A stretch of 64,000 nucleotides of DNA from assembly GCA_023614405.1 (NCBI GenBank), contig CM042691.1, positions 170,410,927 to 170,474,926 on the forward strand, written 5' to 3'. Positions 1 through 10,535 of the stretch are shown here, piece by piece. Made by a program: the position numbers and the translations under genes. Positions within the stretch are counted from its first letter, which is position 1; each line of letters opens with the position of its first letter. The notes beneath the pieces are model-generated. The model was not told where the DNA came from, made no database searches, and saw only the letters and a program-made list of their open reading frames with translations. The DNA is from Avena insularis (taxonomy: Eukaryota; Streptophyta; Magnoliopsida; Poales; Poaceae).

Positions 1-243
1 GGGATATGTGAAGCAGAAGGGCATCAACGTCGCGGACGCCTTTGGGCCTATTGCACGGCTGGAGTCCATGCGGCTTCTGCTGGCGCTCGCCGCGCACCGT
101 GAATGGGTCTGCTGGCCAGGGGCGCTAGGCGATGCGCCTGCACAAGCCAATCTACGGACTCTGTCAGGCACCTGCAGGCTAGAGCCTGGAACGCGAAGTT
201 AGATGCCACGCTCGACGCACTCGGCTTCAATTTAGGTGTTAGT
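1..243 (+). pseudogene. Ty1/copia reverse transcriptase fragment
   Basis: The first frame reads VKQKGINVADAFGPIARLES followed by MRLLLALAA, the conserved start of the plant copia reverse transcriptase. After about residue 30 the sequence jumps, and in a second frame (from about position 165) it resumes with QARAWNAKLDATLDALGF, which lies far downstream in the same domain. So the middle of the RT is deleted and the frame is shifted. No catalytic YVDD box is left. It is a dead scrap truncated by the window edge on the left; the rest of the element is not seen on the right. Confidence 0.85.
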
Positions 244-351
244 ATGACAGAGTTTCAGTTTCGTCAGGTTAGAACTTCACCGTTTTAGTTGGTTGATTTA
301 GTACTATTCTAACTTATAAATTACAGTACTATTCTATCATCACATAAGCTC

Positions 352-440
352 TAAGTTGATGAAGGACTTTCTAGACAACCTATAGAGATCTATAGCCTTG
401 GCTAGAAACTCCTTCGAAGGACTTTGAATTCATCAACTTA
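352..440. repeat. short inverted repeat (12-bp arms)
   Basis: TAAGTTGATGAA at 352-363 is perfectly complementary to TTCATCAACTTA at 429-440, giving a 65-nt loop. It lies between the copia scrap and the 3' end of the B3 gene. It may be the core of a small MITE or part of the transcript end of the B3 gene; no target duplication is obvious. Confidence 0.4.
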
Positions 441-517
441 GTGATTACTAAGTTGGATAGAAACACTTTGTGGCAATTGTGGACACATGCCAACATTGCA
501 TGGTCTGCATGTTGATT

Positions 518-1784
518 TCACCGACGATTAATAAGGAGCTTGAGGCCAGCCGAGCTACCACGGAACCAAAACACAAAGATGTCACCAGCTCTCATATCAA
601 ACTTGTTCATAACCTCCATCCACTTTGATGTTATCATGGCACCTCCACATTTCAGTTTGCCTCTAGTGTTTGACTTGGCCATCACCATTTTAACTTTTAC
701 AACTTCCATATTGTTCCAAAATACTTGAATGTTTGCTGGTAGTTCAATATATGGAACAATATGCTCCATGGTGAAGCTTCTCGAAAAGTACTGCATATAG
801 ATTACACCAATATATACATACAAATGTCAGTACCTAATAGTAGTAATGTAACATTTAAAAAAAATTCTTACTAGTTCAAAAGTTTTACCATTTTTTCTTT
901 GCATTTCAAGGTGTTTGATTTATTTATGGTGCATACATAAAATGGTCTCTTTGGGAGGTTCTTATCAACTCCATACTTTAGTACATTAATTTCGGCATCA
1001 TCCATCGCTACACGGTTGCCATAATGGCAGAAACATTCAAATTCTTTCTCGGACTTTATTCCGGGACCTGCATGTAACAAATACATACATAAGCAGCAAT
1101 ATTATAACTGCATTGATTTTTTTAATTTTATATTACATATCTCTTATATGCAGAAGTTTATGCAACTTAAGAGCGGCACGAACATGACGAGTGCGAGCAT
1201 AATCCTCCACCTAATCAGAAAGTGCCATGTACACAAACTTTTTAGAATAAAGTAATCTATATTCTACCACCTCTTATTTTAGATACTTGAACACGGTTTG
1301 CATTGTTCATAAACACGCATGATATTCCAAAGCGCCGAGTAGTGTCCATTAGATAATACTCCCTCCGTTTTAAAATATAAGATGTTTTAGTTTTGTAAAG
1401 AAAATGTATCTAGACTTCTTTTAGTATGTAGGTTCACTCAAGTTTGAAGTGAATCTACACACTAAATTAAATCTAGATACATTTTGTTCAACTAAAACAT
1501 CTTATATTTTGAAATAGAGGAAGTACAATTTTCTTAATAGTACATATAGATCTGACACGACATGCTTTCACTGCTAACATATAATAGAGTTTTATTGTAC
1601 TAGTTCATATGTAGATCCGATCTACACAATTATGGTCGTCATGCATTTTTAAAACTTGATCGTATTTCCTCTAGATCTGACGAAATTTCTGTACATCACT
1701 CGTTCTAGATTTTCATATAGGAGTTGGCAAAAACATACCTGATCCTTGAATCTCTGATCCATGAACCTGTGTCGTCGCAGGCAT
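518..1784 (-). CDS. small B3-domain DNA-binding protein, three exons
   Basis: I infer a spliced gene with exons 1784-1739, 1067-889 and 790-518. Junctions are TCAG|GTATGT to TGCAG|GT (phase 1) and AAAATG|GTAAAA to TGCAG|TAC (phase 0), and both phases match, giving about 165 residues. Residues about 56-163 look like one plant B3 domain: FYVCTINKS at the start, then FTMEHIVPYIELP, a central MVMAKSN..GKLKCGGAMITSKWMEV and the closing MRAGDIFVFWF. B3 proteins bind DNA in the nucleus, but the target here cannot be told. Most family members are longer, so this is a minimal single-domain (REM-like) version. Its first intron carries a Stowaway MITE. The alternative is a pseudogene trimmed at the C-terminus, since the domain ends almost at the stop codon. 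Confidence 0.7.
1359..1523. mobile_element. Stowaway MITE in intron 1 of the B3 gene
   Basis: The element starts CTCCCTCCG and ends AGAGGAAG. It has long imperfect terminal inverted repeats (AAAATATAAGATGTTTTAG against CTAAAACATCTTATATTTT) and is flanked on both sides by the TA target dinucleotide (1357-1358 and 1524-1525). Length, ends and target fit the grass Stowaway (Tc1/mariner-type) MITEs. Confidence 0.9.
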
Positions 1785-2633
1785 TGAATACTGGAGGCGG
1801 TCCTCGATGGAATTTTTGAGGTTCTTGTCGTGTGGAGGCGCTCGTGTGAGGAGGGATAGGAGGCGAGTCGTGGGAGGAGGCGACCGTGGAGTGACTAAAT
1901 AGTAAATACCTAACGTGTCTACGCCGTCATACCAGCAGCAGCAGGCGTTCTTTGGGCTGGGCTAAGTCTGCGTATTTTAGAATGTGTAAAAAATGTTAAG
2001 GTTATTTCGTGAAGGAAAGAGGGTCAGGTGAGACAAAACAGGCTTTTTGTAGTTTTGTCATTTTTTGGAAAAAGAGGTTCAGATGAGACAAGACAGGCTT
2101 GTTTGTAAATCAATAACTATATGAAAAAGGAAAGAAGAGCAAAATAAGGCTACAATAGGGCAACGCAACCAGCCAGCCCAATTTGGCAACAAATCAAAGA
2201 ACCCTCCCTCTCCCTCTCCCCCTCCCTCCTTTCTTCCTTTGTCTACCTCTGCCAGGCTCACCTCATTCATTCCTTTTTGCCCAATTTGGTAGCAAATCTA
2301 TACCAGCATCTATTTCTCAATTCCTTAACAATTTCCCTTGAACCTTTCCGAAATAGGAAATCCCACCACACACCAGCATGTACAAAAACAAATGTAGATA
2401 GTAAGCATCTTGAATGTAGAAACACAACAAGCAACTAATTAAGCAAGGTTCCACACTAACTAATTAAGCATCTAAAATGTAGAAACATAACAAGCAACTA
2501 ATTAAGCAAGGTTCAACACAAACTTGACAAGGCAGAGGTTCAACACAAACGCTGCTAAGCAGCCAACATAAACACAGTTCAAACAAAAGCATGCTGCTTA
2601 AACCAGCGAAGCTGACACACAACAGGCACATCA
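1785..2633. other. spacer between the B3 gene and the zinc-finger gene
   Basis: No coding region is supported here. The part next to 1785-1900 is GC-rich and is probably the 5' leader and promoter of the minus-strand B3 gene; I see no clear TATA box. A pyrimidine tract lies at about 2203-2240, and the segment beside 2634 is the 3' flank of the zinc-finger gene. Confidence 0.5.
2405..2530. repeat. two-copy tandem repeat, 63-bp period
   Basis: The unit GCATCTtgAATGTAGAAAC...CAAGCAACTAATTAAGCAAGG starts at 2405 and again at 2468 with few changes; the second copy decays after about 2520. It lies just downstream of the zinc-finger gene on that gene's strand. Confidence 0.75.
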
Positions 2634-3886
2634 TTACATCACGCCTCCCCTCGCCGCGCCTCCCGGTCCGCTCCTCCTGTCCGCTTCCCTCGCTTCCTGC
2701 TTATACGGAACCTTCGGTGGCTTGGGCTTGGGAGCATGCACACGACCGGCCTCGATAGCTCGGTTCAGTTTGTTCCTAAGGAAGATGCCATAGGACATGT
2801 GATTGGTCGTGAAGCCGTGGACATTGACGGTTTCCCCAACTTTGACACGGCCAGATCCACAGCCTTCAGCATGCAGCAGGACGCTTTGGAAGTCCATCTT
2901 TAAGCTCCTTTTGCAGAAGGGGCAGTTGTTCATGCCATCAGTCCAGTGTTCACTCCAGAACCGGTCGAACCTCCCCGCTTTAAGCTTTTTGAGAGTGGCC
3001 CTGGTCTTCCTTTTACACGAGTCGACATCGCTGTCAACATCATCAGTAGCCTGCTGAAATATACAAAATACACATGTGAAGCAAGTATGTAGAAACTGCA
3101 ACTAAAATTGAATGCTTAACAAAGGAAGCAACATATAACAGTCTCTAGCTAGCAATAACAGAAAGTAATCAAGGGATCAAGCAGATAAACCACTTCCGTC
3201 GGTCAATAAGCTAGCATTAATCCATAGAAATGAAAACAACAATCCACAGATCCACAAATATTAATCGATTATGTCCATAATCGAACCCTAGCTAGCAATA
3301 ATCCATAGATCCACAAATATTAATTGATTCTCTCGATAATCGAAGCCTAGCTAGCAATAATCCACAGATCCATTAATTACACATCAATCGTAACAGATAA
3401 CAAATGGATCTGACACTAAGTGAAAACCCTAGGCCCCAACCTTAACAGATAACAAACGAATCTGACGCTAAGTGAAAACCCTAGGCCCTAATGTTAACAG
3501 ATAACAAACGAATCTGACGCTAAGAGAAAACCCTAGGCCCCAAGCAGATAATCCATTAATTAACATACCTCCTCCTCATCGTCGATGATGTTCTCGTCAA
3601 AGGCCGGCGGTGGCGACATGATGATCTCGACCTCCTCGTCGTCATCCTGTGGCTGCTTCCCAAGATTGTACGCACAAGTACCGATAGCGGCGAGAGCCGA
3701 TGAGGGACCGATCGGCCGGCCTTCAGCAATGGCCTCCGCTTCATCTTTCGCATCTGCTGCGGCTATGATTAAAGCCCTTGCGGCATTTTGTGCCTCCGTC
3801 GCGGCTCTGGCTGCCTCCTCCACGGCTAACTCCAGCATCGCGGCCTTCTCCTTCGCTGCGGTGACAGCGTCGGATGGGTGCTCCAT
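2634..3886 (-). CDS. Ala-rich/acidic protein with zf-XS-like zinc finger, two exons
   Basis: Exon 1 is 3886-3569 and exon 2 is 3053-2634. The junction is GAG|GTATGT to TTTCAG|CAG, phase 0, giving 245 residues with no internal stop. I chose the ATG at 3886 because the upstream in-frame sequence looks non-coding. Residues 1-60 are an Ala/Glu-rich helical stretch. Residues about 78-120 are acidic (DDDEEVEI, DVDSDVDS). Residues 150-172 hold CPFC...LLHAEGC, a C-x2-C-x13-H-x3-C pattern resembling the zf-XS finger of SGS3-type plant proteins; no XS domain follows. The tail is basic and Pro-rich (HAPKPKPPKVPYK). The role is unknown; nucleic-acid binding is an inference. The two matched splice sites and intact frame argue for a real gene. 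Confidence 0.7.
3241..3375. repeat. intronic tandem repeat, 59-bp period
   Basis: AATCCACAGATCCACAAATA begins at 3241, recurs as AATCCATAGATCCACAAATA at 3300, and a partial third copy starts at 3359. Each unit contains CCTAGCTAGCAATA. It lies within the single intron of the zinc-finger gene. Confidence 0.85.
3391..3546. repeat. intronic tandem repeat, 52-bp period, three copies
   Basis: TAACAGATAACAAA starts at 3391, 3443 and 3495, each followed by CTGAC(A/G)CTAAG(T/A)GAAAACCCTAGGCCC. It directly precedes the donor site of the zinc-finger gene intron on the minus strand. Together with the 59-bp array it makes this intron a compound minisatellite. Confidence 0.9.
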
Positions 3887-4740
3887 TGCCAGAATGGGAA
3901 GTGCAGCGGAAGCGGAAGGGGAGAGGGTTTTTTCCTGGTCGGCGGAGAGAGGGGTGGGGAAGGGTAGTGGGTAGGGGCCTAGGGGGAGTTGGGAAGAGGT
4001 GGCGTGATGGAGTGAATGAGGAGAGACAAAGGGATGGGCTGTATGGACACGGCTCCTCTGACGTGGCCAATTCTGCCTTTGAGTCCCTGACATGTGGGTC
4101 CCGTAGGGAGTGGGTCCCACCTATCAATGACCCAAAGTCAAGGAACTGCAGGGTTCCCCACGTCAGAGGATCTCAGTCTGGGCTATATATGGTGAGACGC
4201 CGATGTTTCGTCCTCCCGCAGTTCACACGTGTACGGTTCAGCAGCATACGCATGCGCACCTGCGGTAGTACGATACTACACAGTTCACAAGCGCACGGTG
4301 CGCCTCGGACATGCCTATGGTACATGCACGGTTCTCACGCGCCCGGTGGCCCCATTCGCCAACAATCTCTCTCTCTCTTTTTTTATGAAACTCACTCTCT
4401 CTCTCTCTGCGGACCCCCGCCAGTGGCCCACCCACTCTTTTCCCATCATGGCTACCTCCTTTTGCAACTATTTGAAGTTGAGTTTGGAATACCTAATTTG
4501 AATTTTAATGCACGGTTGAGTGTGTGTAATATCTAAGTTTAAGTTTTTCTTACAACAAAATTGACACTTGTCCAACATGGCGGCGAAAGTAGATAGAAAC
4601 AACAGGAAAGCAGATAGTTTTCGGACTACGCAAAAGGTGTCTCCCGTTGCAACTCATTGTTCGGATAGTTCAATTTACAGTTGCAAAATAGAAACACATA
4701 GTTCAATTCAGCAGAGCAGCACCGAGGAAAATCTTCTACA
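3887..4740. other. upstream region of the zinc-finger gene
   Basis: No supported coding region. Long frames here on the plus strand run antisense to exon 1 and are GC-bias shadows. CT-rich microsatellite-like stretches lie at 4368-4412. The segment 4440-4740 is the 3' flank of the broken coiled-coil gene. Confidence 0.45.
4184..4193 (-). promoter_or_regulatory. possible TATA box for the zinc-finger gene
   Basis: On the minus strand this reads CCATATATAG, about 300 bases upstream of the chosen ATG at 3886. It would give a leader of roughly 270 bases. The motif is nearly symmetrical and could equally serve the plus strand, and no start site evidence is available. Confidence 0.25.
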
Positions 4741-5599
4741 TTACAGTCGTAGCCTAGCGAGGAGCTGCTGGTTTTCGTCCTCAATCTCTTCAAGTCGTAG
4801 GCGACATACGAGCATGTCCCGCCTAATCTTGACCTGCTCACTAAGTGAAGCCTCGAGCTTCTGAAGAAGGTTCATGTTCTCGACACGGAGATTGACATTA
4901 TCATCTTTTAGCCTCGCATTATCCTTCGAGAGCCCCTCGTTGATGGATGTATTCAGTCAGTTCGAGGCTTGGATCTTCTTATGCAGTTTCTTCCAGGCAG
5001 CGTTGTCCCTTTTCAGCTCGTCGTGCTCCTTAGTAAGGGTATTCACAGCTAATTTGAGTTGTTCTAATTCCAGTTTTTGTGTTTGCATTTTCTTGGCTTC
5101 TTATTCGTGCATTAAGCCAAGCATCCACATTATTGATGAGTTTTGGCTTCTTTTCCTGGGACAAAGAATATGTGGTTTTAGTCCTATCATGGAACAGGAA
5201 CAACAGTTGCAGAAATGGGCGGTGTGGAAAAGATCCAGGAGCAAAAACCCCAAATCCTAGTCGCAAAAACTAAAATCCTAGTCGCAAAAACCCCAAATCC
5301 TACTTGCAAAAACCCAGTCTATATTATTTACCTCGTTGTTCCGGGGATCTGGGGGGGACATGTCTTCCGGTGAGCCGACGGCTCTGAAGAAAGAGAAGTA
5401 GGTGATGATTAAGGAGAAGAAGAATGCTATATAACACTATTAACGAGAAGAAGTACATGACCTACCTGGAGGATCCCTCGCCTGCGGTCATAGCCATGAG
5501 CATATGTTGTGACTCTTCAGTGCGTAAAGCGGCGCGGCGAGCTCTCTCTTTTCTCTCCTCGCGCATTGTCGTCGCGGCACGCTTCCGAGAGGGATCCAT
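4741..5599 (-). pseudogene. broken three-exon coiled-coil protein gene
   Basis: Exon 1 is 5599-5466, starting MDPSRKRAATTMREERKERA and ending TCCAG|GTAGGT. Exon 2 is 5383-5332 (CTTCAG| to GAG|GTAAAT). Exon 3 is 5155-4741 (CCCAG|GAA to TAA). Phases agree across both introns. Exon 3 encodes a long heptad-rich helix, for example LELEQLKLAVNTLTKEHDEL and later LRLEEIEDENQQLLARLRL. The frame is broken: a small shift occurs near 5125, then an in-frame TAA near 5102 and a TGA near 4958. Upstream Arg-rich residues could bind nucleic acid, but no family is recognised. It lies head-to-tail with the zinc-finger gene. It may instead be a gene fragment carried by a transposon. Confidence 0.65.
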
Positions 5600-6281
5600 G
5601 GCTGCGCAGAGGGATGGAGCAGGAGCGGGATGAGCAGGAGGAAGAAGAAAGGGAGGAGGGAGCTAGTGACTAGTGGAGGTAGATAGTCAAAAAGGCTAGG
5701 CAGACCAGTCTTATGCACCCCACCGTACTCTCCCCTACTGTGCGGTCTGCCTTCTCAAAGAAGTTTTGTGCACACGTGGAAGGCAGAGAACTGCAACGAT
5801 GCGACCAATTGGATGCTCCATTAAGTCGATTGACAATTCACTTCGGCGCTGATAGAACGGTGCATGCGTCATGATGACACAGTCCTGCGGGTGGTGTCAG
5901 ACGTGCACCGCGTCAGAGGTGAGGGGGGTGCGCCTTCCCGATGTATCACGAGCCCCCGCTCCTATCCGCGCGTGAAACACAAACGGCCCACCGGCGGGAA
6001 CAGAAATGCGGCCCAGCAAACCATGTAGAGGTGTTTTTTTGCATAGAGGTATTGCCACGTCAGACAGCTGAGTTGGACGACGGGAATCCACGTCGCGTCA
6101 CAGAATACGCGCGTACTAATCCGCTTCGGGCCTGTACGGGCTTTGGTGGGCTCTACACGCGCGATCTAACATTTATGTATGCCAATCCTACCCCCAGGCG
6201 CGAAGGGGTATCCGCCCATCCCAGCCCTTGATCGCACCTGAACTTTTTTTCATTTCCTTCAGGGGCCTATTGAATCAGAAG
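5600..6281. other. GC-rich spacer with no supported gene
   Basis: The part near 5600-5760 is the presumed 5' flank of the coiled-coil pseudogene. I see no clear TATA box, no TE end and no reading frame with recognisable content up to the C-terminal exon that ends at 6282. Confidence 0.4.
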
Positions 6282-6591
6282 TCATTTAACGTACTGAAGA
6301 TCCTTCGCGAGCTTTGCAAGAAACTCTGGTATATCTTGTTCCTCATGCTTTTTCTGGAGCGCCTCGATTTCTTCTCTTCCCTTCTTCCTGAGTACTTCAT
6401 AAGATTGGCGATGTTCCTCATGTAATTCCTCAAATGTCGGAGTAGTAAAGTCATCGTTGTTATTCCCTGCTAGTTTTGGCTTGTCTTTGTTTGTACGAAG
6501 CATGATTTTTTCCTTAACCTCATCCCAACTTGGATAGGCTTGCCCCCGGCACTTTCAGTTTCTTTCGTCCATGGGTTGCCGAAATTCTGTA
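6282..6591 (-). pseudogene. C-terminal part of an interrupted Ser/Asn-rich coiled-coil ORF
   Basis: On the minus strand this segment continues the frame that enters from 12986 (..LAQLQNFGNPWTKETESAGG). After a one-base shift at a G run (about 6543-6547) it reads SWDEVKEKIMLRTNKDKPKL, then a charged helix FEELHEEHRQSYEVLRKKG and a stop at 6282. The helix resembles C-termini of plant En/Spm-type transposon-encoded proteins, but I cannot fix the family. The left target copy CTGTA of the 6.4-kb retroelement lies at 6587-6591, so insertion occurred within this coding region. Confidence 0.5.
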
Positions 6592-6865
6592 TGATGTAGC
6601 CCGACCTACGGTCGTTACCACATCTTGGTCTCCAACTTACGCCAAGTCGTCATGGACTCCAAAGGTGAATCCGTTCCTCTATGCGATCCCCCTTCCTACC
6701 CTATTGAATGGTATGCTACTTCATACTCCATCACATATGCATGATAGGTTCACATTGACAAGTACGGAGGCAAGGGAGGAAGCCCGGAGCATCAAGCCCG
6801 ACAAGACGGAGGCTTGGAAGAGGAGGCAGAAGAAGGCAGATTGCCAAATGCTCTTTGTCACCAGC

Positions 6866-7022
6866 GGTACTACCGGATCTGGCGACCGGTACTACCGCCC
6901 ACTACTACCGCCCCATACAGACGACACCAACAGAAGTCCCAGGACTGCAAGCGGTACTACCGAATCTGGACCCGGTACTACCGGTCAGCGGTACTACCGG
7001 ACCCAAGTCCAATACTATCGGT
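6866..7022 (+). repeat. CGGTACTACCG dyad array in the 5' LTR (5 exact copies)
   Basis: GGTACTACCG occurs at 6866, 6888, 6953, 6974 and 6990, with decayed copies CTACTACCG (about 6902) and AATACTATCGG (about 7011). CGGTA and TACCG are complementary arms around one central C. All copies lie upstream of the TATA box. Confidence 0.95.
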
Positions 7023-7126
7023 CCTGTGTGCCTGCGCGCACCTATGGGGCCTTCGTCCCACGTACCCCTCTAGCTCGTCCAAACCCTAGTTTTATTCCTA
7101 AACTACCCTTGTTTATGTGGTTGGCC

Positions 7127-7135
7127 TATAAATAG
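7127..7135 (+). promoter_or_regulatory. TATA box of the 5' LTR
   Basis: TATAAATAG preceded by GGCC, about 105 bases downstream of the dyad array and about 535 bases into the LTR, as expected for a U3/R boundary. Transcription would start about 30 bases further on. Confidence 0.75.
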
Positions 7136-7599
7136 AGCCCCCACGCCTCATGTATCCCTTAGGCATAGATGATAGACTAAAGACAACCCCCTTGTGTGGA
7201 ATCTCAAGTTTTGCCTCATCCCCTTACCCAAGGGGACCGACTATCATCACCAACCTCGATTGGACTTTGCATCACGCTTCCATCATTGAACAAGGCCTTG
7301 GAGTTCATTGTCTCGTCTCCAAGTTGTCAAGACCCTCCCCAAGGTGTTCTTCCCTCTCCGATGTGGATTTGAGGGAGCACGTTGACCTATCTTTGCTTGC
7401 AAGGATTCTATCGGACCGGTGGCCGCCGTTCGGGAGCAATCGGCCTTGTATCGTGTGAGTTTTGCGTGTGTTCATCGTGTTCTTCGCGAGGTGTGTGTTC
7501 GCTTCCGCTACCTTCTCCCTTTCCCCTAGCTTTCCCATCGATTTGAACACGAGATCCGTGAAGATCAGGCCACCCAAGAGGTTAACCCCTCCATCATCT

Positions 7600-7612
7600 G
7601 GTATCAGCAGCT
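7600..7612 (+). other. primer binding site (initiator Met tRNA type)
   Basis: TGGTATCAGCAGC starts two bases after the LTR end. The plant standard is TGGTATCAGAGC, so it matches the tRNA-iMet 3' end except for an inserted C. Confidence 0.85.
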
Positions 7613-8993
7613 TTTGGTTGCCACGGATTTCTCATTGATTTGGTCTTTTCCCCATAAATTCGAAAATTCCACCAAAAATAGCCCCAATTCGTGTTTTGGA
7701 TCGATCTGTGATTTGAGTGCGTTTTGGTAGGTTTTGATTCGTGGATTACTTGCTAAACTTGTTGATATACCTTCCTTTGCGTTCCCATGGCCTAATTCCT
7801 TGATTTCCCCCTTCGATTTGGTGCTTTTCTTGAAGATTTTCCCAAATCACCCCAAAATCGAATGGCGTGTCAAACTGGGAGTTTCTGGACCCAGCGGTAC
7901 TACCGGGCTTAAAATCCGGTACTACCGCCCTTTTCCGGTACTACCGGGCCCAAAATCCGGTACTACCGCCCAGTACAGAAAGAAAACAGCAGGTTTCCAG
8001 ATTTCAGCCTCTCACCGTTTTGAGCATAACTTTTGCATTAGAACTCAGATTTTGGTGTTCTTTAGCTCGTTTCGAAGAGGAGAAGGAGCTCTACACCATC
8101 ATCCACGTTGTTCAGGCTATCTACTCCATCCAAATTCCATGAGCAAGGCGGAATCCAACAATAAAGGGTGAAGATCGTCGACGAAAGGTATAAACATTCC
8201 GCGACTTCTCCCCACTTGCATTCCTTTGTGAACCCCACTATCTTTGCAAGAAACAAACACCTATTGAGACTAGTTCCTCTTATGATTGCTTGGTCTATGC
8301 ATATTTGATACCTTGTAGATTCCGAGCAAACATTGTGGGCGCTATCTCATATAGTAATCTTGTATAGTTGTTGGCACAAGGAAGAGGCAAGTGAAAAGAA
8401 AAATAGAAAGAAAAAGAAAAAAATAGAAAAAGGAAAAGAGAAAAAGAAATAAATATACATGTGCCTCATAGAATAGGAAGCGCAAGCTCGATGAACATCA
8501 TATAGGTGGTACTTATTGTGCATATCTTGTAGCCCACCAATTTTGTGCAATCGAACTAGCGTCTCTCCTTGTACTTGTGTGTCACGAGCTTATAGTCTTC
8601 GCCAGGTAATCATTTGGTTCTTAGCTCACTTTCTCCGTCGCACAAGTCCCATTTATCCCACCGTGTGTGTTTCCTTATACATATTTCCTATCATGTGGAT
8701 TGACTTGTTTTGCTTTGTGATCATTGTGGTTCTTTACTTGTCATTACAACATCTTGATTTCGGATTGGTTCTTGACATGCCACTTTCCATACCTATCCAC
8801 CATAGGCCTTGTGTGTGTTTGTTTTTTTGTTGGTAGTTGGTTTTGGTGTTCCATGTGAACTTCACTTTGCTTGGTTTATTGCTCTCAAGTGTGTCCACTT
8901 GTACGATACGATCTTCCAAGGTAAAGTAAGGTTTGACGTTGTATCCCTAACACCCTCTACCACTTCCATATACAACACTTGGTCTTGTGAAGC
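7613..8993 (+). other. leader region of the non-autonomous element
   Basis: Between PBS and first long frame there is a second dyad cluster (7896-7968), a purine-rich tract of A and G with few other bases (about 8378-8450), and otherwise no coding sequence I can support. It may hold packaging signals, which is an inference from position only. Confidence 0.5.
7896..7968 (+). repeat. CGGTACTACCG dyad cluster in the leader (4 copies)
   Basis: Four exact GGTACTACCG copies with spacers GGCTTAAAATCC, CCCTTTTCC and GGCCCAAAATCC. The alternating spacers suggest that a two-unit block was duplicated. It is the same motif as in the LTRs but lies about 300 bases downstream of the PBS. Confidence 0.95.
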
Positions 8994-10535
8994 ATGTCTA
9001 GGGACTCCGGGACCGAGGATGATTTCTATGAAGAATCCACGATGAGCCACCATGCCTATGTCTCCACAAGCATGGATAACATGATGGAGCACTACACCAA
9101 CAATGGCTCCACATGCTTGGGTGACATGGAGTGCTACAACAACAATGACTCCCCAAGCATGGGAGACTTCAAGAACGACAACGATAAGCTCCTCACGTTG
9201 CACCGACCAAGACAGAGCCTCCACCTCGAGTGCGCCAAGGTCCATCATCAAATGGACAAGTTCTAAAGCGACCTCCACAACTTCAAGAAGGACATGGACA
9301 ACGACTTCAACAAAAACATGAGGATGGTCGCCAAGACTAATGATGCTTTGCACTCATTAGAAAAACTTACAAGGAAGAGTGCCAAGGTCAAGGGCCATCG
9401 TCGTGAGCGTCATATGGATGACCAAGTGCGCCACCTACATCAACCATCGGCAAGGCACGCCAATGACCTCCGTCGACACCATCACAAGGCACCTTCAAAT
9501 TCTTGTGCCACCACCAAAATGGCACCAAGAGCAAGCCTTCGTCCACGCCATCAAGCTTCAACGACTACGCTTGCATTTGCAGACCTCATGAACGAAGAAA
9601 ATAAAGACGTCTACTTCGCCAAGTTGGATAGCATGAGCCTACCTCCTCCACTACTACGAGATGGCCACAAGACGACCGAGCATGGGATTTTCCCTTTGAC
9701 CATGGAGGAGAGCGATGATGCCCACCTTATGGCATCCAACCTTGAAGGCGACAAGGTCAAGAATGGTGAGCATGTGATTTTCCCTTCACCAAAGGAGGCG
9801 CAAGGAGTTGAGGAAACCGAGCCTACCCCCATATGCTTGAGTGATGATGTGGTACCAATCCCATGTGAGTATGAGAGCCACTTAGCCCACTTGAGTGAGA
9901 ACAAGAGTGACATGAGTGACTCCACCTTATGTGAGATTGAGTGCTTCCACTTGGAGGGCATGAGCGATACTCCTAGTGAGTTGAGAGTGGTAGTTGATAG
10001 GTCAAGTGAGACCATTTCGAATTCTAACAACTTACTCTCTACCTCTAGTGTGTTCTCTTGTGTTGTGATAGGTTCCATGGATGAAGACGCGCCAATCCAT
10101 GAAGCAATGATGCCTCAATTGGAGAAGATGTACATGGTGCACGAAGATGATGCTACGCCATGGCTACATCAAGAAGACGAAGTCGTCCACAAGGAGGCCA
10201 CTACTTCCACAACACCCACTTCATATGAGAGGTATGACCAAGGTAACAATAAGGGTGTTGATGATGCCATGATCCCACTAGTGGACATGATGAATTGTGA
10301 GGATATGCATGCTATGGATGATACTTGTGATATTACATATGCTTCATCCACTTTCCCATGTGATGCTTTACCTTTGCATAATATTGATCATGTGGAATTG
10401 TTTGATTGCAATATCATTGCCATAAACATGCCATGCTATGCATCTTGTGTGTATCCTCCAATTGCTTCGGACATGCTTTGTCATATTAGTCATTCAATTT
10501 CCATTCAATTTCTCCTCTTGCTTGCAATAAGTTGA
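8994..10535 (+). pseudogene. unassigned first ORF of the non-autonomous element
   Basis: One reading frame runs from ATG 8994 to TGA 10535 (514 codons) interrupted by a single TAA at 9264-9266. The start, MSRDSGTEDDFYEESTMSHH, is acidic and Met/Asn-rich. The middle (about residues 100-180) is basic and His-rich (GHRRERHMDDQVRHLHQ). The rest is acidic with short repeats such as EHGIFPLTMEES and EHVIFPSPKEAQ. No zinc knuckle or capsid motif is visible. Position after the PBS suggests a gag-like role, but I do not recognise the family. If the TAA is recent the product was about 513 residues. Confidence 0.55.

Larger units (their letters stand above)
6592..7597 (+). repeat. 5' LTR of the non-autonomous element (1006 bp)
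   Basis: TG...CA ends, a dyad-repeat array at 6866-7022 and a TATA box at 7127-7135 in the usual U3-R order. It is shorter than the 3' LTR mainly because one dyad unit with its spacer (GGTACTACCGGCTAGC) is missing near 6895. Confidence 0.93.

Noticed and set aside
3560..4536. Long plus-strand frames (3585-3974, 3874-4536) and a longer minus-strand frame upstream of 3886
   Set aside because: They are antisense or upstream shadows of the zinc-finger gene in GC-rich DNA, with no recognisable motif. The exon boundaries on the minus strand explain the open frame.
6530..7135. Frames translating the dyad array as RYYR or VLP repeats
   Set aside because: Different frames are open in the two LTRs and the peptide repeats are just the DNA motif read through.
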